The notes beneath the pieces are model-generated. The model was not told the DNA's origin and did not search any database. It saw only the letters and a list, made by a program, of their open reading frames with translations. Positions 24,979 through 33,608 of a DNA stretch of 64,000 nucleotides are shown here, piece after piece. Source of the DNA: Lentibacillus jeotgali (GTDB lineage: Bacteria > Bacillota > Bacilli > Bacillales > Amphibacillaceae); assembly GCF_000224785.1 (NCBI RefSeq), contig NZ_AGAV01000006.1, positions 1 through 64,000 of the forward strand. Direction: 5' to 3'. A program made the translations under genes and the position numbers. Within the stretch, counting starts at the first letter, position 1. Each line of letters opens with the position of its first letter.

Positions 24979-25749
24979 ATGAGTCAAAGTCTGTTGAAGG
25001 CTATTAAAATATTGGATTGTTTTGACGGGAATAGGGACCTGTCTTTGATGAACTTGGTCGAGATATCCGGATTGCCGAAGACGACCGTTTACCGGCTGGT
25101 GTCTTCACTGGAGCAGGCCGGATTGCTTGTAAAGATCAAACGCTCGGGTCTTGACGTGAAGTATAGGATGGGTCTCAAATTTTTGGAACTGGGTAATAAA
25201 GTTAGCGAACAGTTGGAATATAGAAAAATCGCTCTTCCTTATATGAGGACATTGAACAATGAATTAAATGAACTTGTATATTTGGCAGTGATTGAAGGGG
25301 ATGAAGCAGTCTATGTCGAACAACTAAACAGTACCAAACCCGTAAGGCTCGTTATAAAAGTAGGTAGAAGATCACCGCTTTATGCTGGATCTGCCCCAAA
25401 GCTACTGCTTGCATTTATGGGTTCGGATGATATAGAAGAGTACTTGAAGGATCTTGATATGGAAAAATTCACAGATAACACCATTTATGATAAGCAGAAA
25501 TTAAAGGATGAACTAAAGCTGATTCGGGAGAGGGGATATTCCATTAGCCAGGCTGAGCGCTTTGAAGAAACGATGGGATTCTCCTATCCTGTCCGGGATT
25601 ATAGTGGTAAAGTCATCGCCTCGCTTGGGGTAAGTATACCGGTAACCGACTATTCACCTGAACGGGAGAAAGTCATTCTTGAAAATATTAAAAAGTCGGC
25701 AGAGCATGTTTCTGTGGAATTAGGCTATGTCCAAGATTTACAAGGATGA
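24979..25749 (+). CDS. IclR family transcriptional regulator
   Basis: A 256-residue regulator with an N-terminal winged helix (about residues 4-65, LMNLVEISGLPKTTVYRLVSSLEQAGLL). The C-terminal IclR effector domain (about 80-250) includes YAGSAPKLLLAF, RGYSISQAERFEETMGFSYPVRDYSG and ASLGVSIP. It likely senses an organic acid or CoA intermediate and controls the upstream beta-oxidation operon, possibly through the 19405-19421 palindrome, or the downstream genes (inference). Its 3' end overlaps the open frame of the sigma-54 activator, which probably starts 31 bases after its stop. ATG 24979; ribosome binding site AAGGTGGAG. Confidence 0.9.
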   Translation: MSQSLLKAIKILDCFDGNRDLSLMNLVEISGLPKTTVYRLVSSLEQAGLLVKIKRSGLDVKYRMGLKFLELGNKVSEQLEYRKIALPYMRTLNNELNELVYLAVIEGDEAVYVEQLNSTKPVRLVIKVGRRSPLYAGSAPKLLLAFMGSDDIEEYLKDLDMEKFTDNTIYDKQKLKDELKLIRERGYSISQAERFEETMGFSYPVRDYSGKVIASLGVSIPVTDYSPEREKVILENIKKSAEHVSVELGYVQDLQG

Positions 25750-25780
25750 CTGGTTCTTGGTTCTAAAAGGAGGAGCTGAT

Positions 25781-27442
25781 ATGGAAAGTAATCATTCCAT
25801 AGAAATAATTCCATTCCCGGGGATCGTTTTGGATGAAGATGGTCGGGTTGTTACGTTTAACTCCTTGATGTTATCGCTTATAGCAGGAATGGAAGCTTGT
25901 AAACAAATATCGGATATTTTTTCTGTATGGAATAAAATACCGGGCTCAAACTTAGTGGATGCGGTCTATAAGGGAAAGTCTTTCCTATTTATCGAGACCA
26001 GTGGGAAACAAGGGCAGCTTTTTATTGGTATTGAAACAGATATTTTGGTCGATTTAAGGATGCGGAATAAAGAACTGGAAAGTTTGAATAGGGATTTGGA
26101 TGCGGTGATAGAAAACTCATATGATGGAATTTATATTACGAATAATAAAGGTGATACTTGGAAGACAAACTCAGCCATCGAACGAATAACTGGTATACCA
26201 AAGGAGTATTACCTGAACAAAAATGTAGATGAACTTGTAGACCGAGGTATCTTAAAAAATTCCGTCACCAAAAAAGTGGTGGAATTCGGGAGAACGGTAT
26301 CTTATGTACAGAAGAATTACGAGGGAAAAGAAACACTTTTAACAGGAACTCCTGTATTTAATGAGGAAGATGAAGTTGAAAAAATCGTAACCAATATCAG
26401 AGACCTGTCTGACCTGAATGAACTGCAGGAGGAACTAACGAAACTGAACCAACTGAACGACAGGTATAAGAAGGAACTGTCCCATTTGAAAAAAAAGCAT
26501 GTACAGCTGAATGGAATTGTAACTCAAAGCAGTCAAATGAAAGCGATTTATGAAACGGCAGAAAGGATTGCGGATATAAATGCCACTGTTCTTATTTTAG
26601 GAGAAACCGGAGTGGGAAAGGATGTACTGGCAAAATACATCTATGAAGAAGGTGCACGCTCCAAGGAAGGAGAGTTTTTGAAAATCAACTGTGGTGCAAT
26701 ACCCGCGGATTTACTGGAATCGGAATTATTTGGTTATGAACCAGGAGCGTTTACCGGTGCAAGCCAAAAAGGAAAACCAGGGATGTTTGAGGTAGCTGAT
26801 AAAGGTATATTGTTTATGGATGAAGTTGGAGAACTGCCTATAAACCTTCAGATTAAATTGCTCCAGGTTCTCCAGGAAGGTGAGATTCAAAGAGTCGGGG
26901 GACTCCAAACGAAGAAAGTCGACGTAAGAATAATTGCTGCCACCAACAGGAATCTGGAGAAGATGGTGGCTGAAGGAGATTTTCGTGAAGATTTGTATTA
27001 CAGGTTGAAAGTTATACCTTTCTATGTTCCGCCTTTGAGAGAAAGAAGGGATGATATTCAGCCTTTAGTAAGATTATTCCTTAATCAGGTGAACAATAAG
27101 TACCAATTGAAAAAAGAATTCGGTCAAAACTTGAAGGAATTCTTGCTTTTCTATGAATGGCCGGGAAATATCCGGGAACTTTATAATCTTATTGAAAGAA
27201 TGGCTGTAACGGGAAAAAGTGATAAGATTCTTTTGAAAGATCTCCCACCTGAATATTATCCGAATGAGCAAGAAACGAACGAAATTATCTCACTAAAGGA
27301 AGCTACTGAAGCCAAGGAAAAGGAAATCATTTCATCTGCAGTTAAAAAACTTCAAAATACGTATGAGGTAGCAAGAGTATTAAAAACAAGCCAGCCTACT
27401 ATTGTACGGAAGATGAAAAAGTATAAAATTAATTTCAACTAA
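25781..27442 (+). CDS. PAS-domain sigma-54-dependent transcriptional activator
   Basis: A 553-residue enhancer-binding protein. Order: an N-terminal sensory segment (1-95), a PAS domain (about 98-210, AVIENSYDGIYITNNKG), a coiled-coil linker (about 212-245), the AAA+ domain (about 250-480) and a Fis-type helix-turn-helix (about 515-550). The AAA+ domain has Walker A GETGVGKD, the sigma-54 contact loop GAFTGA, Walker B ILFMDEVGEL and R-finger region. It hydrolyses ATP to open sigma-54 promoters. I start it at ATG 25781, which has AAAGGAGGAG upstream, rather than at the longer in-frame ATG 25727 inside the IclR gene. A matching -24/-12 promoter with upstream dyads lies 1.0-1.2 kb downstream. 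Confidence 0.93.
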   Translation: MESNHSIEIIPFPGIVLDEDGRVVTFNSLMLSLIAGMEACKQISDIFSVWNKIPGSNLVDAVYKGKSFLFIETSGKQGQLFIGIETDILVDLRMRNKELESLNRDLDAVIENSYDGIYITNNKGDTWKTNSAIERITGIPKEYYLNKNVDELVDRGILKNSVTKKVVEFGRTVSYVQKNYEGKETLLTGTPVFNEEDEVEKIVTNIRDLSDLNELQEELTKLNQLNDRYKKELSHLKKKHVQLNGIVTQSSQMKAIYETAERIADINATVLILGETGVGKDVLAKYIYEEGARSKEGEFLKINCGAIPADLLESELFGYEPGAFTGASQKGKPGMFEVADKGILFMDEVGELPINLQIKLLQVLQEGEIQRVGGLQTKKVDVRIIAATNRNLEKMVAEGDFREDLYYRLKVIPFYVPPLRERRDDIQPLVRLFLNQVNNKYQLKKEFGQNLKEFLLFYEWPGNIRELYNLIERMAVTGKSDKILLKDLPPEYYPNEQETNEIISLKEATEAKEKEIISSAVKKLQNTYEVARVLKTSQPTIVRKMKKYKINFN

Positions 27443-27462
27443 TCTAAAAAGGGGGAGAAACC

Positions 27463-28377
27463 ATGAAAATTGGTGTAGCTGGAGCAGGTGCTGTAGGCAG
27501 TTTCTTTGGCGCTTTATTGCATAAAGGTGGCCATGATGTCATATTTCTTGCAAGGGGAAAGCAACTGGAAAAATTGAGCGAACAGGGGTTGTCCATCCAA
27601 GGAGAGTCCGGGAACTTACATATTGGTGGAGAGTTTACGGAAGATCCATATGGACTGGCGCAATCGGATCTTATATTATTCTGTGTTAAATCCAATGATA
27701 CAGAACAAATGGCTAAACAACTCCTTCCTATCCTAAAAGAGGGCTCAGCTGTGCTAACAGTACAAAATGGAGTAGATAATGAAGAAAAGCTACAGAGAAT
27801 TTTCGGGGCTAATCGATTACTCTCAGCTGCAACGTATGTTCAAGTATTCATGGAAGCCCCGGGACAGGTACGCCAGAGGGGAAGAGTAAAGTTGGTTATA
27901 GGTGAAGTGGAGTCCAGGGCTTCAGGAAAAGCGAAAATGATGACAGAAGAGATTCGTTCAGCCGGTATTGATGCTAAGTATTCTAGTAATATACTGGAAC
28001 GGAAATGGAAAAAGCTGCTTTGGAATATTACTTTCAATCCTTTATCTGCGATGGTTGAGGTAAAGGTAGGGGAGATTCTTGATTCATCACCGTTACGAAA
28101 GACTGCAGAGAACATATGCAGGGAGGCATTGGCGACTGCTGCTGCAACAGGAATGATTGTTGATCAGGAGAAGGCTTTTTCGACCATCTTTTCAAATGCT
28201 GAATTGGCAAGAAGTCATCAAACTTCGATGTTACAGGATCGTCAACAGGGCAAGGAAATGGAAGTTGAGTCCATGTGTGGATATGTCGTCAGAAAAGCTC
28301 AAAAGTTAGGGGTGGCTACCCCAACACTAGAAACAATTTATCACCTGCTTACCTTTATGAATGAAAAAAATCAGTAA
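27463..28377 (+). CDS. Ketopantoate reductase (2-dehydropantoate 2-reductase) family enzyme
   Basis: A 304-residue NADP-dependent enzyme of the PanE/ApbA family. The N-terminal Rossmann motif GVAGAGAVGSFFGALLHKGGHDV, the LFCVKSNDTEQ strand, and TVQNGVDNEE (about residues 96-105) are present. The C-terminal all-helical domain contains the conserved Lys in ERKWKKLLWNITFNPLSA (about 180-197). Genome context argues against pantothenate synthesis: it sits between a sigma-54 activator and a CoA-dependent catabolic operon, so reduction or oxidation of another 2-oxo/hydroxy acid is likely (inference). The start at 27463 follows GGGGGAG, 20 bases after the activator stop. Confidence 0.85.
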   Translation: MKIGVAGAGAVGSFFGALLHKGGHDVIFLARGKQLEKLSEQGLSIQGESGNLHIGGEFTEDPYGLAQSDLILFCVKSNDTEQMAKQLLPILKEGSAVLTVQNGVDNEEKLQRIFGANRLLSAATYVQVFMEAPGQVRQRGRVKLVIGEVESRASGKAKMMTEEIRSAGIDAKYSSNILERKWKKLLWNITFNPLSAMVEVKVGEILDSSPLRKTAENICREALATAAATGMIVDQEKAFSTIFSNAELARSHQTSMLQDRQQGKEMEVESMCGYVVRKAQKLGVATPTLETIYHLLTFMNEKNQ

Positions 28378-28410
28378 ACTATTTAACCTGTCTGTGAGGT
28401 TTATTTATTG

Positions 28411-28458
28411 CGTAACGATTCATTATTGAATGGATTGATTCAATAATGAATCGTTACG
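28411..28458. promoter_or_regulatory. Perfect 21-bp inverted repeat containing two activator-type dyads
   Basis: Arms of 21 bases (28411-28431 and 28438-28458) are exact complements around a 6-base spacer. Each arm contains the smaller dyad ATTCA-N4-TGAAT (28418-28431 and 28438-28451), whose centres are 20 bases (two helical turns) apart. Located 140-185 bases upstream of the sigma-54 promoter, it fits an upstream activating sequence. It could also terminate transcription of the preceding gene, although no T-run follows. Confidence 0.7.
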
Positions 28459-28482
28459 GATTAGTCATTTTGTGGATTATTA

Positions 28483-28496
28483 ATTCAATTATGAAT
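28483..28496. promoter_or_regulatory. Third activator-type dyad
   Basis: ATTCAATTATGAAT, within the longer palindrome TAATTCA-N4-TGAATTA (28481-28498). It repeats the dyad found twice in the 28411-28458 repeat, about 45 bases further downstream. Confidence 0.65.
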
Positions 28497-28554
28497 TATT
28501 AGACGTAATAATTAAACTATGAATAAACAAGCTGAAATTTTTTATCCCCATGAA

Positions 28555-28568
28555 TGAAAGCGTTTCCT
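28555..28568 (+). promoter_or_regulatory. Perfect cre site between activator sites and sigma-54 promoter
   Basis: TGAAAGCGTTTCCT matches TGWAARCGYTWNCW at all 14 positions. It sits 27 bases upstream of the -24 element. CcpA bound there could prevent the DNA loop between the upstream activator and sigma-54 polymerase. Confidence 0.85.
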
Positions 28569-28594
28569 AACGCCGTTGTCTTGTTTTGAAATGG

Positions 28595-28612
28595 TTGGCA
28601 TGATTTTTGCTT
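28595..28612 (+). promoter_or_regulatory. Sigma-54 (-24/-12) promoter
   Basis: TTGGCATGATTTTTGCTT has the invariant GG (28597-28598) and GC (28609-28610) at the exact 10-base separation, and fits TTGGCACG-N4-TTGCW with one mismatch. It is 38 bases before the ATG of the acyl-CoA dehydrogenase and downstream of a gene for a sigma-54 activator. Confidence 0.9.
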
Positions 28613-28649
28613 TTAATATTAATGAAAACCCTTATAAGGAGGAATAATC

Positions 28650-29798
28650 ATGACGGTGGCAATTAGTGATGAACTGGAACAAATGAAGACAATGATAAAA
28701 AACTTTGCGGACAAAGACGTGGATTTATACGCCCAACAGATTGAAGATGAAGATATTCTGCCGCAGTATTTGATTGAAAAAGCAAAGGAACTTGGACTTT
28801 TTGGTATAAGTATTCCGGAAGAGTATGGGGGAATTGGTTTAAATGCAGTCGGAAAAACGACCGTACTGGAACAATTAGGAAGGACACATAATGGTTTTGT
28901 TTCCCTGATAAGTGCACATACGGGAATCGGGAGCACAGGAATCGTCAAAATGGGTTCCGAACATTTAAAACAAAAATATCTTTCGGATATGGCTGCGGGT
29001 AACAAGATAGGGGCCTTTGCACTCTCCGAGCCGGGAGCAGGATCTGATGCTACTAATCTAGCTACTCAGGCTGAAAGGCAAGGTGGTAGTTGGATTCTTA
29101 ATGGAACAAAGCATTTTATCACCAATGCTCCGGTAGCTGACGTATTTACTGTTTTTGCTTTAACAGATAAAGAAAAAGGGGCAAAAGGCGGTATTACCGC
29201 CTTCCTGGTGGAAAAGGATTTTCCGGGGCTAACAATAGGAAAAAAAGACAAGAAAATGGGACTGCGTGGATCTGCCACGGCTCAACTAATTTTTGAAGAT
29301 TGCGTGGTACCACATGAAAACGTGATTGGTGAAGTGGGCATGGGTTACATGAACGCTTTAAAGATTCTAGGAGAAGGGAGAGTTGGCTTGGCGTCAAGAG
29401 CAGTAGGGTCCTGTGACAAGTTGATAGAATTATCCGCTGCCTATGCTAAAGAAAGGGTGCAGTTCGGGAAACCAATCGCAAATAATCAAGCCATCCAATG
29501 GATGCTTGCCGATATGGCAACCGAAACAGAGGCGGCTCGTACCCTGACTATGAATGCGGCGGAAAAAATCGATGAAGGTAAGAAAGTGATTAAAGAGGCT
29601 TCAATGGCAAAATTGTTTGCTTCAGAGGTATTCAATAAGGTTGCCGATAAAGCATTACAGATCCATGGTGGTATTGGCTACATAGGCGAATATGCTGTTG
29701 AACGTTTCTATCGGGATGCACGGATAACTAAAATCTATGAGGGGACTAACGAAATACAGCGTTTGATCGTGGCAAGGAAAATATTGGATGAGAATTGA
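28650..29798 (+). CDS. Acyl-CoA dehydrogenase
   Basis: A 382-residue ACAD with the same architecture as the 22.4-kb paralogue: FALSEPGAGSDATNLATQA FAD/substrate motif (about residues 121-139), IHGGIGYIGEYAVERFYRDARI and catalytic Glu in IYEGTNEIQR (about 364). It oxidises a short or branched acyl-CoA to the enoyl-CoA with ETF as acceptor. First gene of the sigma-54 operon; ATG 28650 has AAGGAGG 6 bases upstream. No hydratase or thiolase is in this operon, so the product may be processed by enzymes of the neighbouring operons. Confidence 0.92.
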   Translation: MTVAISDELEQMKTMIKNFADKDVDLYAQQIEDEDILPQYLIEKAKELGLFGISIPEEYGGIGLNAVGKTTVLEQLGRTHNGFVSLISAHTGIGSTGIVKMGSEHLKQKYLSDMAAGNKIGAFALSEPGAGSDATNLATQAERQGGSWILNGTKHFITNAPVADVFTVFALTDKEKGAKGGITAFLVEKDFPGLTIGKKDKKMGLRGSATAQLIFEDCVVPHENVIGEVGMGYMNALKILGEGRVGLASRAVGSCDKLIELSAAYAKERVQFGKPIANNQAIQWMLADMATETEAARTLTMNAAEKIDEGKKVIKEASMAKLFASEVFNKVADKALQIHGGIGYIGEYAVERFYRDARITKIYEGTNEIQRLIVARKILDEN

Positions 29799-29806
29799 GG
29801 TGGAGG

Positions 29807-30577
29807 ATGAATACGTTTGATTTATTTCAATTAAAAGGTCAAGTAGCCCTCATTACAGGGGGAGGAAGAGGAATAGGTTTTCAAATCGCAGAAGCATTAT
29901 CCGACGCCGGCTGCGCTATTGCTTTGTGTTCGAGAAAATTAGAGGCTTGTGAAGATGCCGCACAAGCATTGACATCTAAAGGTGTTAATGCACAAGCCTA
30001 TCAATGTGACTTGGGAAATGAAGAGGATATCAACCAAGTTATGAATGATGTGCTTGAAGACTTTGGACGGATTGATATTCTCGTAAACAATAGTGGCACT
30101 ACTTGGGGAGCTAATGTGGAAGATATGCCCTTGGAAGCCTGGGAGAAGGTGATGCGGGTAAATGTAACTGGTACATTTCTGATGTCGCAGGCTGTAGGCA
30201 GGAAGATGATTGAGCAAAAGTCCGGTAAAATCATCAATATTGCTTCTGCAGCAGGATTAAAAGCCGAGCCACCGGAGGTGCTAAACGCTATTGGTTACAG
30301 CACAAGTAAGGCAGCAGTTGCCCATTTCACCAAGGATTTGGCGAGAAAATGGGCTCAACACGGTGTTTATGTTAATGCGATTGCTCCGGGTTTCTTCCCC
30401 ACGAAGATGACAAGGGTTGTTCTAGAGCAAAATGGTGATGCTATAACGGAAAAAAATCCGCTTAATAGGATCGGAGATGAAAATGCAATCAAAGGAACAG
30501 CGTTGTTGCTGGCAGCAAATGCAAGCGATTTCATTACAGGGCAAATTTTGAGCGTGGACGGCGGAAGCACTTTATAG
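29807..30577 (+). CDS. Short-chain dehydrogenase/reductase (SDR, classical)
   Basis: A 256-residue classical SDR: GGGRGIGFQIA cofactor motif, NNSGTTWGA (equivalent to NNAG), catalytic Ser in NIASAAG and YSTSK (Tyr/Lys, about residues 160-164). It has the PGFFPTKMT segment and a terminal VDGGSTL. Clear paralogue of the SDR at 44218-44991, sharing the unusual NNSGT(S/T)WGA and IAPGFFPTKM. Start ATG 29807 is behind GAGGTGG; the longer TTG start at 29795 would overlap the dehydrogenase. Likely oxidises or reduces a 3-hydroxy/oxo-acyl-CoA (gluconate 5-dehydrogenase-like annotation is an alternative). Confidence 0.9.
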   Translation: MNTFDLFQLKGQVALITGGGRGIGFQIAEALSDAGCAIALCSRKLEACEDAAQALTSKGVNAQAYQCDLGNEEDINQVMNDVLEDFGRIDILVNNSGTTWGANVEDMPLEAWEKVMRVNVTGTFLMSQAVGRKMIEQKSGKIINIASAAGLKAEPPEVLNAIGYSTSKAAVAHFTKDLARKWAQHGVYVNAIAPGFFPTKMTRVVLEQNGDAITEKNPLNRIGDENAIKGTALLLAANASDFITGQILSVDGGSTL

Positions 30578-30597
30578 AAGATTGGAGGTGAGATTAT

Positions 30598-32562
30598 ATG
30601 AGTGCGGATGAAGCAAATCGGAACAAGATTGATACAACTGTTAAAGAAAAACCTGCGTATGTAGAAGATATTTGGAGAAACAGAGCTGTGAAATGGAACT
30701 TTTCCAGGTTTCTCGTTTTGATTATTTCCTTGCTTGCGATTGGGTTGTCTATATTTCATATTTACACGGCAGGATTTGGAACATTGCCATCATGGCAGCA
30801 GCGAAGTATACACGTGTTATGGGCAATGCTATTAATCTTTTTGTTGTTTCCATTTCGTAAAGGAAAAGATTTTGGAATTCTTGATATCTTGGTAGTTTTA
30901 CTGACACTGGCTACCTCGTTTTACATGATTACAGAAGCGGAAGCCATTCTAAGCAGGCAGGGTAACATCAGTGCCGCGGATACAGTGTTTGGGACTTTAT
31001 TTATTGTCCTTGTTCTGGAGGCAACTAGAAGAACAAACGGTATTCTGATGGCATCAGTCGGGATATTCTTTCTAGTCTATACCATGTTCGGACAGTACTT
31101 TCCAGGTGCCTTGGCACATCCGGGAATCCGTTATGAAAAAATGGTTGACCATATGTTCAGTGGGACATTGGGAATATTCAGTGCACCCGTGTATGTCAGT
31201 TCAACAGTTTTGATTCTGTTTGTTATCTTTGGCGCATTCCTTATACGGTCCGGTGGAGGTCAGTTCTTTACCGATGCTGCATTTGGCTTGTTAGGTAACA
31301 AAACGGGTGGACCGGCACTTTCGTCCGTTGGATCAAGTGCTTTAGTGGCGACAATTACAGGGAATGGTGCAGCGAATGCTGCGATCACCGGCTCCTTTAC
31401 AATTCCATTAATGAAAAAGCTAGGGTATAGTAAAAGGTTTTCGGCCGCCGTTGAGGCAGTTGCCTCTCAGGGAGGGCAGATTATGCCACCGATATTGGGG
31501 GCTTCAGTGTTCATCATGGCTGAAACCATTGGTATCCCTTACATTCAATTAGCATTGTTCGCATTGATACCCGCTGTCATCTATTTTTTCATTGCAGGTA
31601 TGGTGGTATATTTCCATGCAAAACGATTGAAGATGGCTGGTATACCACGTGAGCAACTGCCTGACTTCAGAAAGGTACTGTTGAAACAGGGATACCTATT
31701 TTTACCGATTATTCTTATCATAGCACTAATGGTTTACGGTTATAGTCCAATGAAAGCGGGATTCTATGCCACCATTGCAACCATCCTTTTAAGTTGGATT
31801 CGTAAGGCAACAAGAATGAATTTACTGGATATCCTTGCGGCATTGGAAAATGGCACAAGAAACGCGCTTGCAGTTGTTGCTGCGTGTGCTACAGCCGGGA
31901 TTATTGTTGGGTCAGTATCTTTGACGGGGCTTGGCATCACTTTTTCAAGATTTGTCATAGATGTGGCAGGTCAAAATTTATTACTTCTTTTGTTATTGGT
32001 AGCTATCGCTTCCATCATCATGGGAATGGGCATGCCGACAGTGTCTGCATACGTAATTCTGGCGGTGTTGGGCGCGCCGGCACTCATTGAACTAGGAGTG
32101 AACGTTGTAGCAGCTCATTTCTTTGTTTTCTATTTTGGTGTTCTTTCCGGGTTGACACCGCCGGTTGCCATTACGGCTTATACAACGGCTGGCATATCTG
32201 GGTCGGATCCGCTCAAGACAGCCTTTTATGCAATGAAAATTGGGCTTGGTGGTTTCTTTGTCCCGTTCATATTTGCCTATAATCCCGTTTTGTTGATGCA
32301 AGAAGGGAGTCCTTTAGAAATTGCTATCGCTACTGGAAGTGCCTTAATAAGCTGTGCCTTTTTTGCCGCAGCTTTGGAAGGGTATCTCTTTAGTGAATTA
32401 GGAGCTCTAAAAAGGCTGCTAAGTATGGGGGGGGCTATATTGCTAGTAACACCTGGATTTCTGGGGGATATTATAGGGTTGGCGCTGGTAATTGGTTTAG
32501 TTGTATGGCAATGGAGAATTAGGACGGATGATACAGTAGAGGAAAAACAAATAATTAGATAA
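30598..32562 (+). CDS. TRAP transporter fused permease (TAXI type, small plus large membrane subunits)
   Basis: A 654-residue membrane protein of the fused DctQ-DctM kind that pairs with TAXI solute-binding proteins. The first about 130 residues give about four helices (small subunit part). The rest has many helices with the conserved GGQIMPPILGASVFIMAE (about 294-311), MGMGMPTVSAYVILAVLG (about 476-493) and SGLTPPVAITAYTTAGI (about 516-532). It uses a sodium gradient to import organic acids delivered by the binding protein encoded 16 bases downstream. Start ATG 30598 behind TGGAGGTGAG. Confidence 0.93.
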   Translation: MSADEANRNKIDTTVKEKPAYVEDIWRNRAVKWNFSRFLVLIISLLAIGLSIFHIYTAGFGTLPSWQQRSIHVLWAMLLIFLLFPFRKGKDFGILDILVVLLTLATSFYMITEAEAILSRQGNISAADTVFGTLFIVLVLEATRRTNGILMASVGIFFLVYTMFGQYFPGALAHPGIRYEKMVDHMFSGTLGIFSAPVYVSSTVLILFVIFGAFLIRSGGGQFFTDAAFGLLGNKTGGPALSSVGSSALVATITGNGAANAAITGSFTIPLMKKLGYSKRFSAAVEAVASQGGQIMPPILGASVFIMAETIGIPYIQLALFALIPAVIYFFIAGMVVYFHAKRLKMAGIPREQLPDFRKVLLKQGYLFLPIILIIALMVYGYSPMKAGFYATIATILLSWIRKATRMNLLDILAALENGTRNALAVVAACATAGIIVGSVSLTGLGITFSRFVIDVAGQNLLLLLLLVAIASIIMGMGMPTVSAYVILAVLGAPALIELGVNVVAAHFFVFYFGVLSGLTPPVAITAYTTAGISGSDPLKTAFYAMKIGLGGFFVPFIFAYNPVLLMQEGSPLEIAIATGSALISCAFFAAALEGYLFSELGALKRLLSMGGAILLVTPGFLGDIIGLALVIGLVVWQWRIRTDDTVEEKQIIR

Positions 32563-32577
32563 AGGGAAGGTGTAAGT

Positions 32578-33585
32578 ATGAAAAAAACAATGATAAATAT
32601 GGTTATTGCAACGATTGTTGCCTTATTGCTTGGAGCATGTGGAGGAGAAGAGACATCCGGCTCAGGAGATAAGCCAACAGCACCAGATAAGTTCTTAACG
32701 ATTGGCTCAGGTCCAATGGGGTCCGGATGGTACCCAATCACTACAGCAATGACGGAAATTTATTCGGAATCCTTCAATGGATTGAATGCTACCCAGCTGG
32801 AAGGCGGGTCCACAGCAAATCTGGAATCTCTGGGTGTGGGTGACGTCCAGATGGCGTTGAATTATACACCGGATTTTATCTCCGCTCTGGAAGGCGGAAC
32901 AGGATTCGATAAACCAATTGAGGACTTAGCTGCCATTGCTGCGATTTATCCGGTTTACCAGACGATTGCAACCACTGCGGATAATGAGGACATCAATTCG
33001 ATTGAAGATATTGTTGATAAGCATATCTTTCTCGGTCCTAAAGGTGGCGGTGGACCCGTTGCATTTTGGAAGATGATGGAGGAATATGGGATTGATGAAC
33101 AGACCATAGAAGAGGCAGGAGGGAAGGTATCTTATGGAAATTATTCCGACGGGGCTTCTATGTTGAAAGATGGGAATGTGGATGTGTTCCTCGGTGGGGG
33201 AGCTCCTTTCATCCCGGCTTTACAGGAAATTGAGATAACCAGTCCTATTAAGGTTATCCCGATAGACGAAAATAAATTGGAAAGTATTGAAGAGAAGGGG
33301 ATTGGAATCACAAAAGGCGCTTTACCAGGCGGTACTTATAAAGGAATAGAGGAAGATGTACCGACGTATGTCATGGAAACTATGATTACAGTGGATTCTA
33401 AATTGGATGAGGATTACGTTTATAATCTAACTAAATTTTTCTGGGAAAACTTGGATACCTTTGAAGAACAGGTTCCTCAGCGCGCTAAAAATTTCACTTT
33501 GGATACTGCCTTGAATGGAATAGATCCAGAAAAACTTCATCCGGGGGCAAAAAGATATTACGAGGAACAAGGCGTGCTTGAATAA
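32578..33585 (+). CDS. TAXI family TRAP transporter solute-binding lipoprotein
   Basis: A 335-residue extracellular binding protein. The signal peptide ends in the lipobox LLGAC with lipidated Cys at residue 21. The mature part begins with the TAXI-family motif LTIGSGPMGSGWYPI (about residues 39-53), then LEGGSTANLESLGVGDVQMAL and a GPKGGGGPVAFWKM region. It captures an organic acid for the fused permease upstream. The ligand is unknown; the operon's CoA ligase and dehydrogenase suggest a carboxylic acid that becomes a CoA ester. Confidence 0.93.
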   Translation: MKKTMINMVIATIVALLLGACGGEETSGSGDKPTAPDKFLTIGSGPMGSGWYPITTAMTEIYSESFNGLNATQLEGGSTANLESLGVGDVQMALNYTPDFISALEGGTGFDKPIEDLAAIAAIYPVYQTIATTADNEDINSIEDIVDKHIFLGPKGGGGPVAFWKMMEEYGIDEQTIEEAGGKVSYGNYSDGASMLKDGNVDVFLGGGAPFIPALQEIEITSPIKVIPIDENKLESIEEKGIGITKGALPGGTYKGIEEDVPTYVMETMITVDSKLDEDYVYNLTKFFWENLDTFEEQVPQRAKNFTLDTALNGIDPEKLHPGAKRYYEEQGVLE

Positions 33586-33608
33586 TCTTAGAAGGGGGTT
33601 GAATTATT

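Noticed and set aside
28411-28458. Intrinsic terminator of the ketopantoate-reductase-like gene
   Set aside because: It could fold as a strong stem, but there is no T-run and its internal dyads recur separately at 28483, so a protein-binding role explains it better. Termination is not fully excluded.
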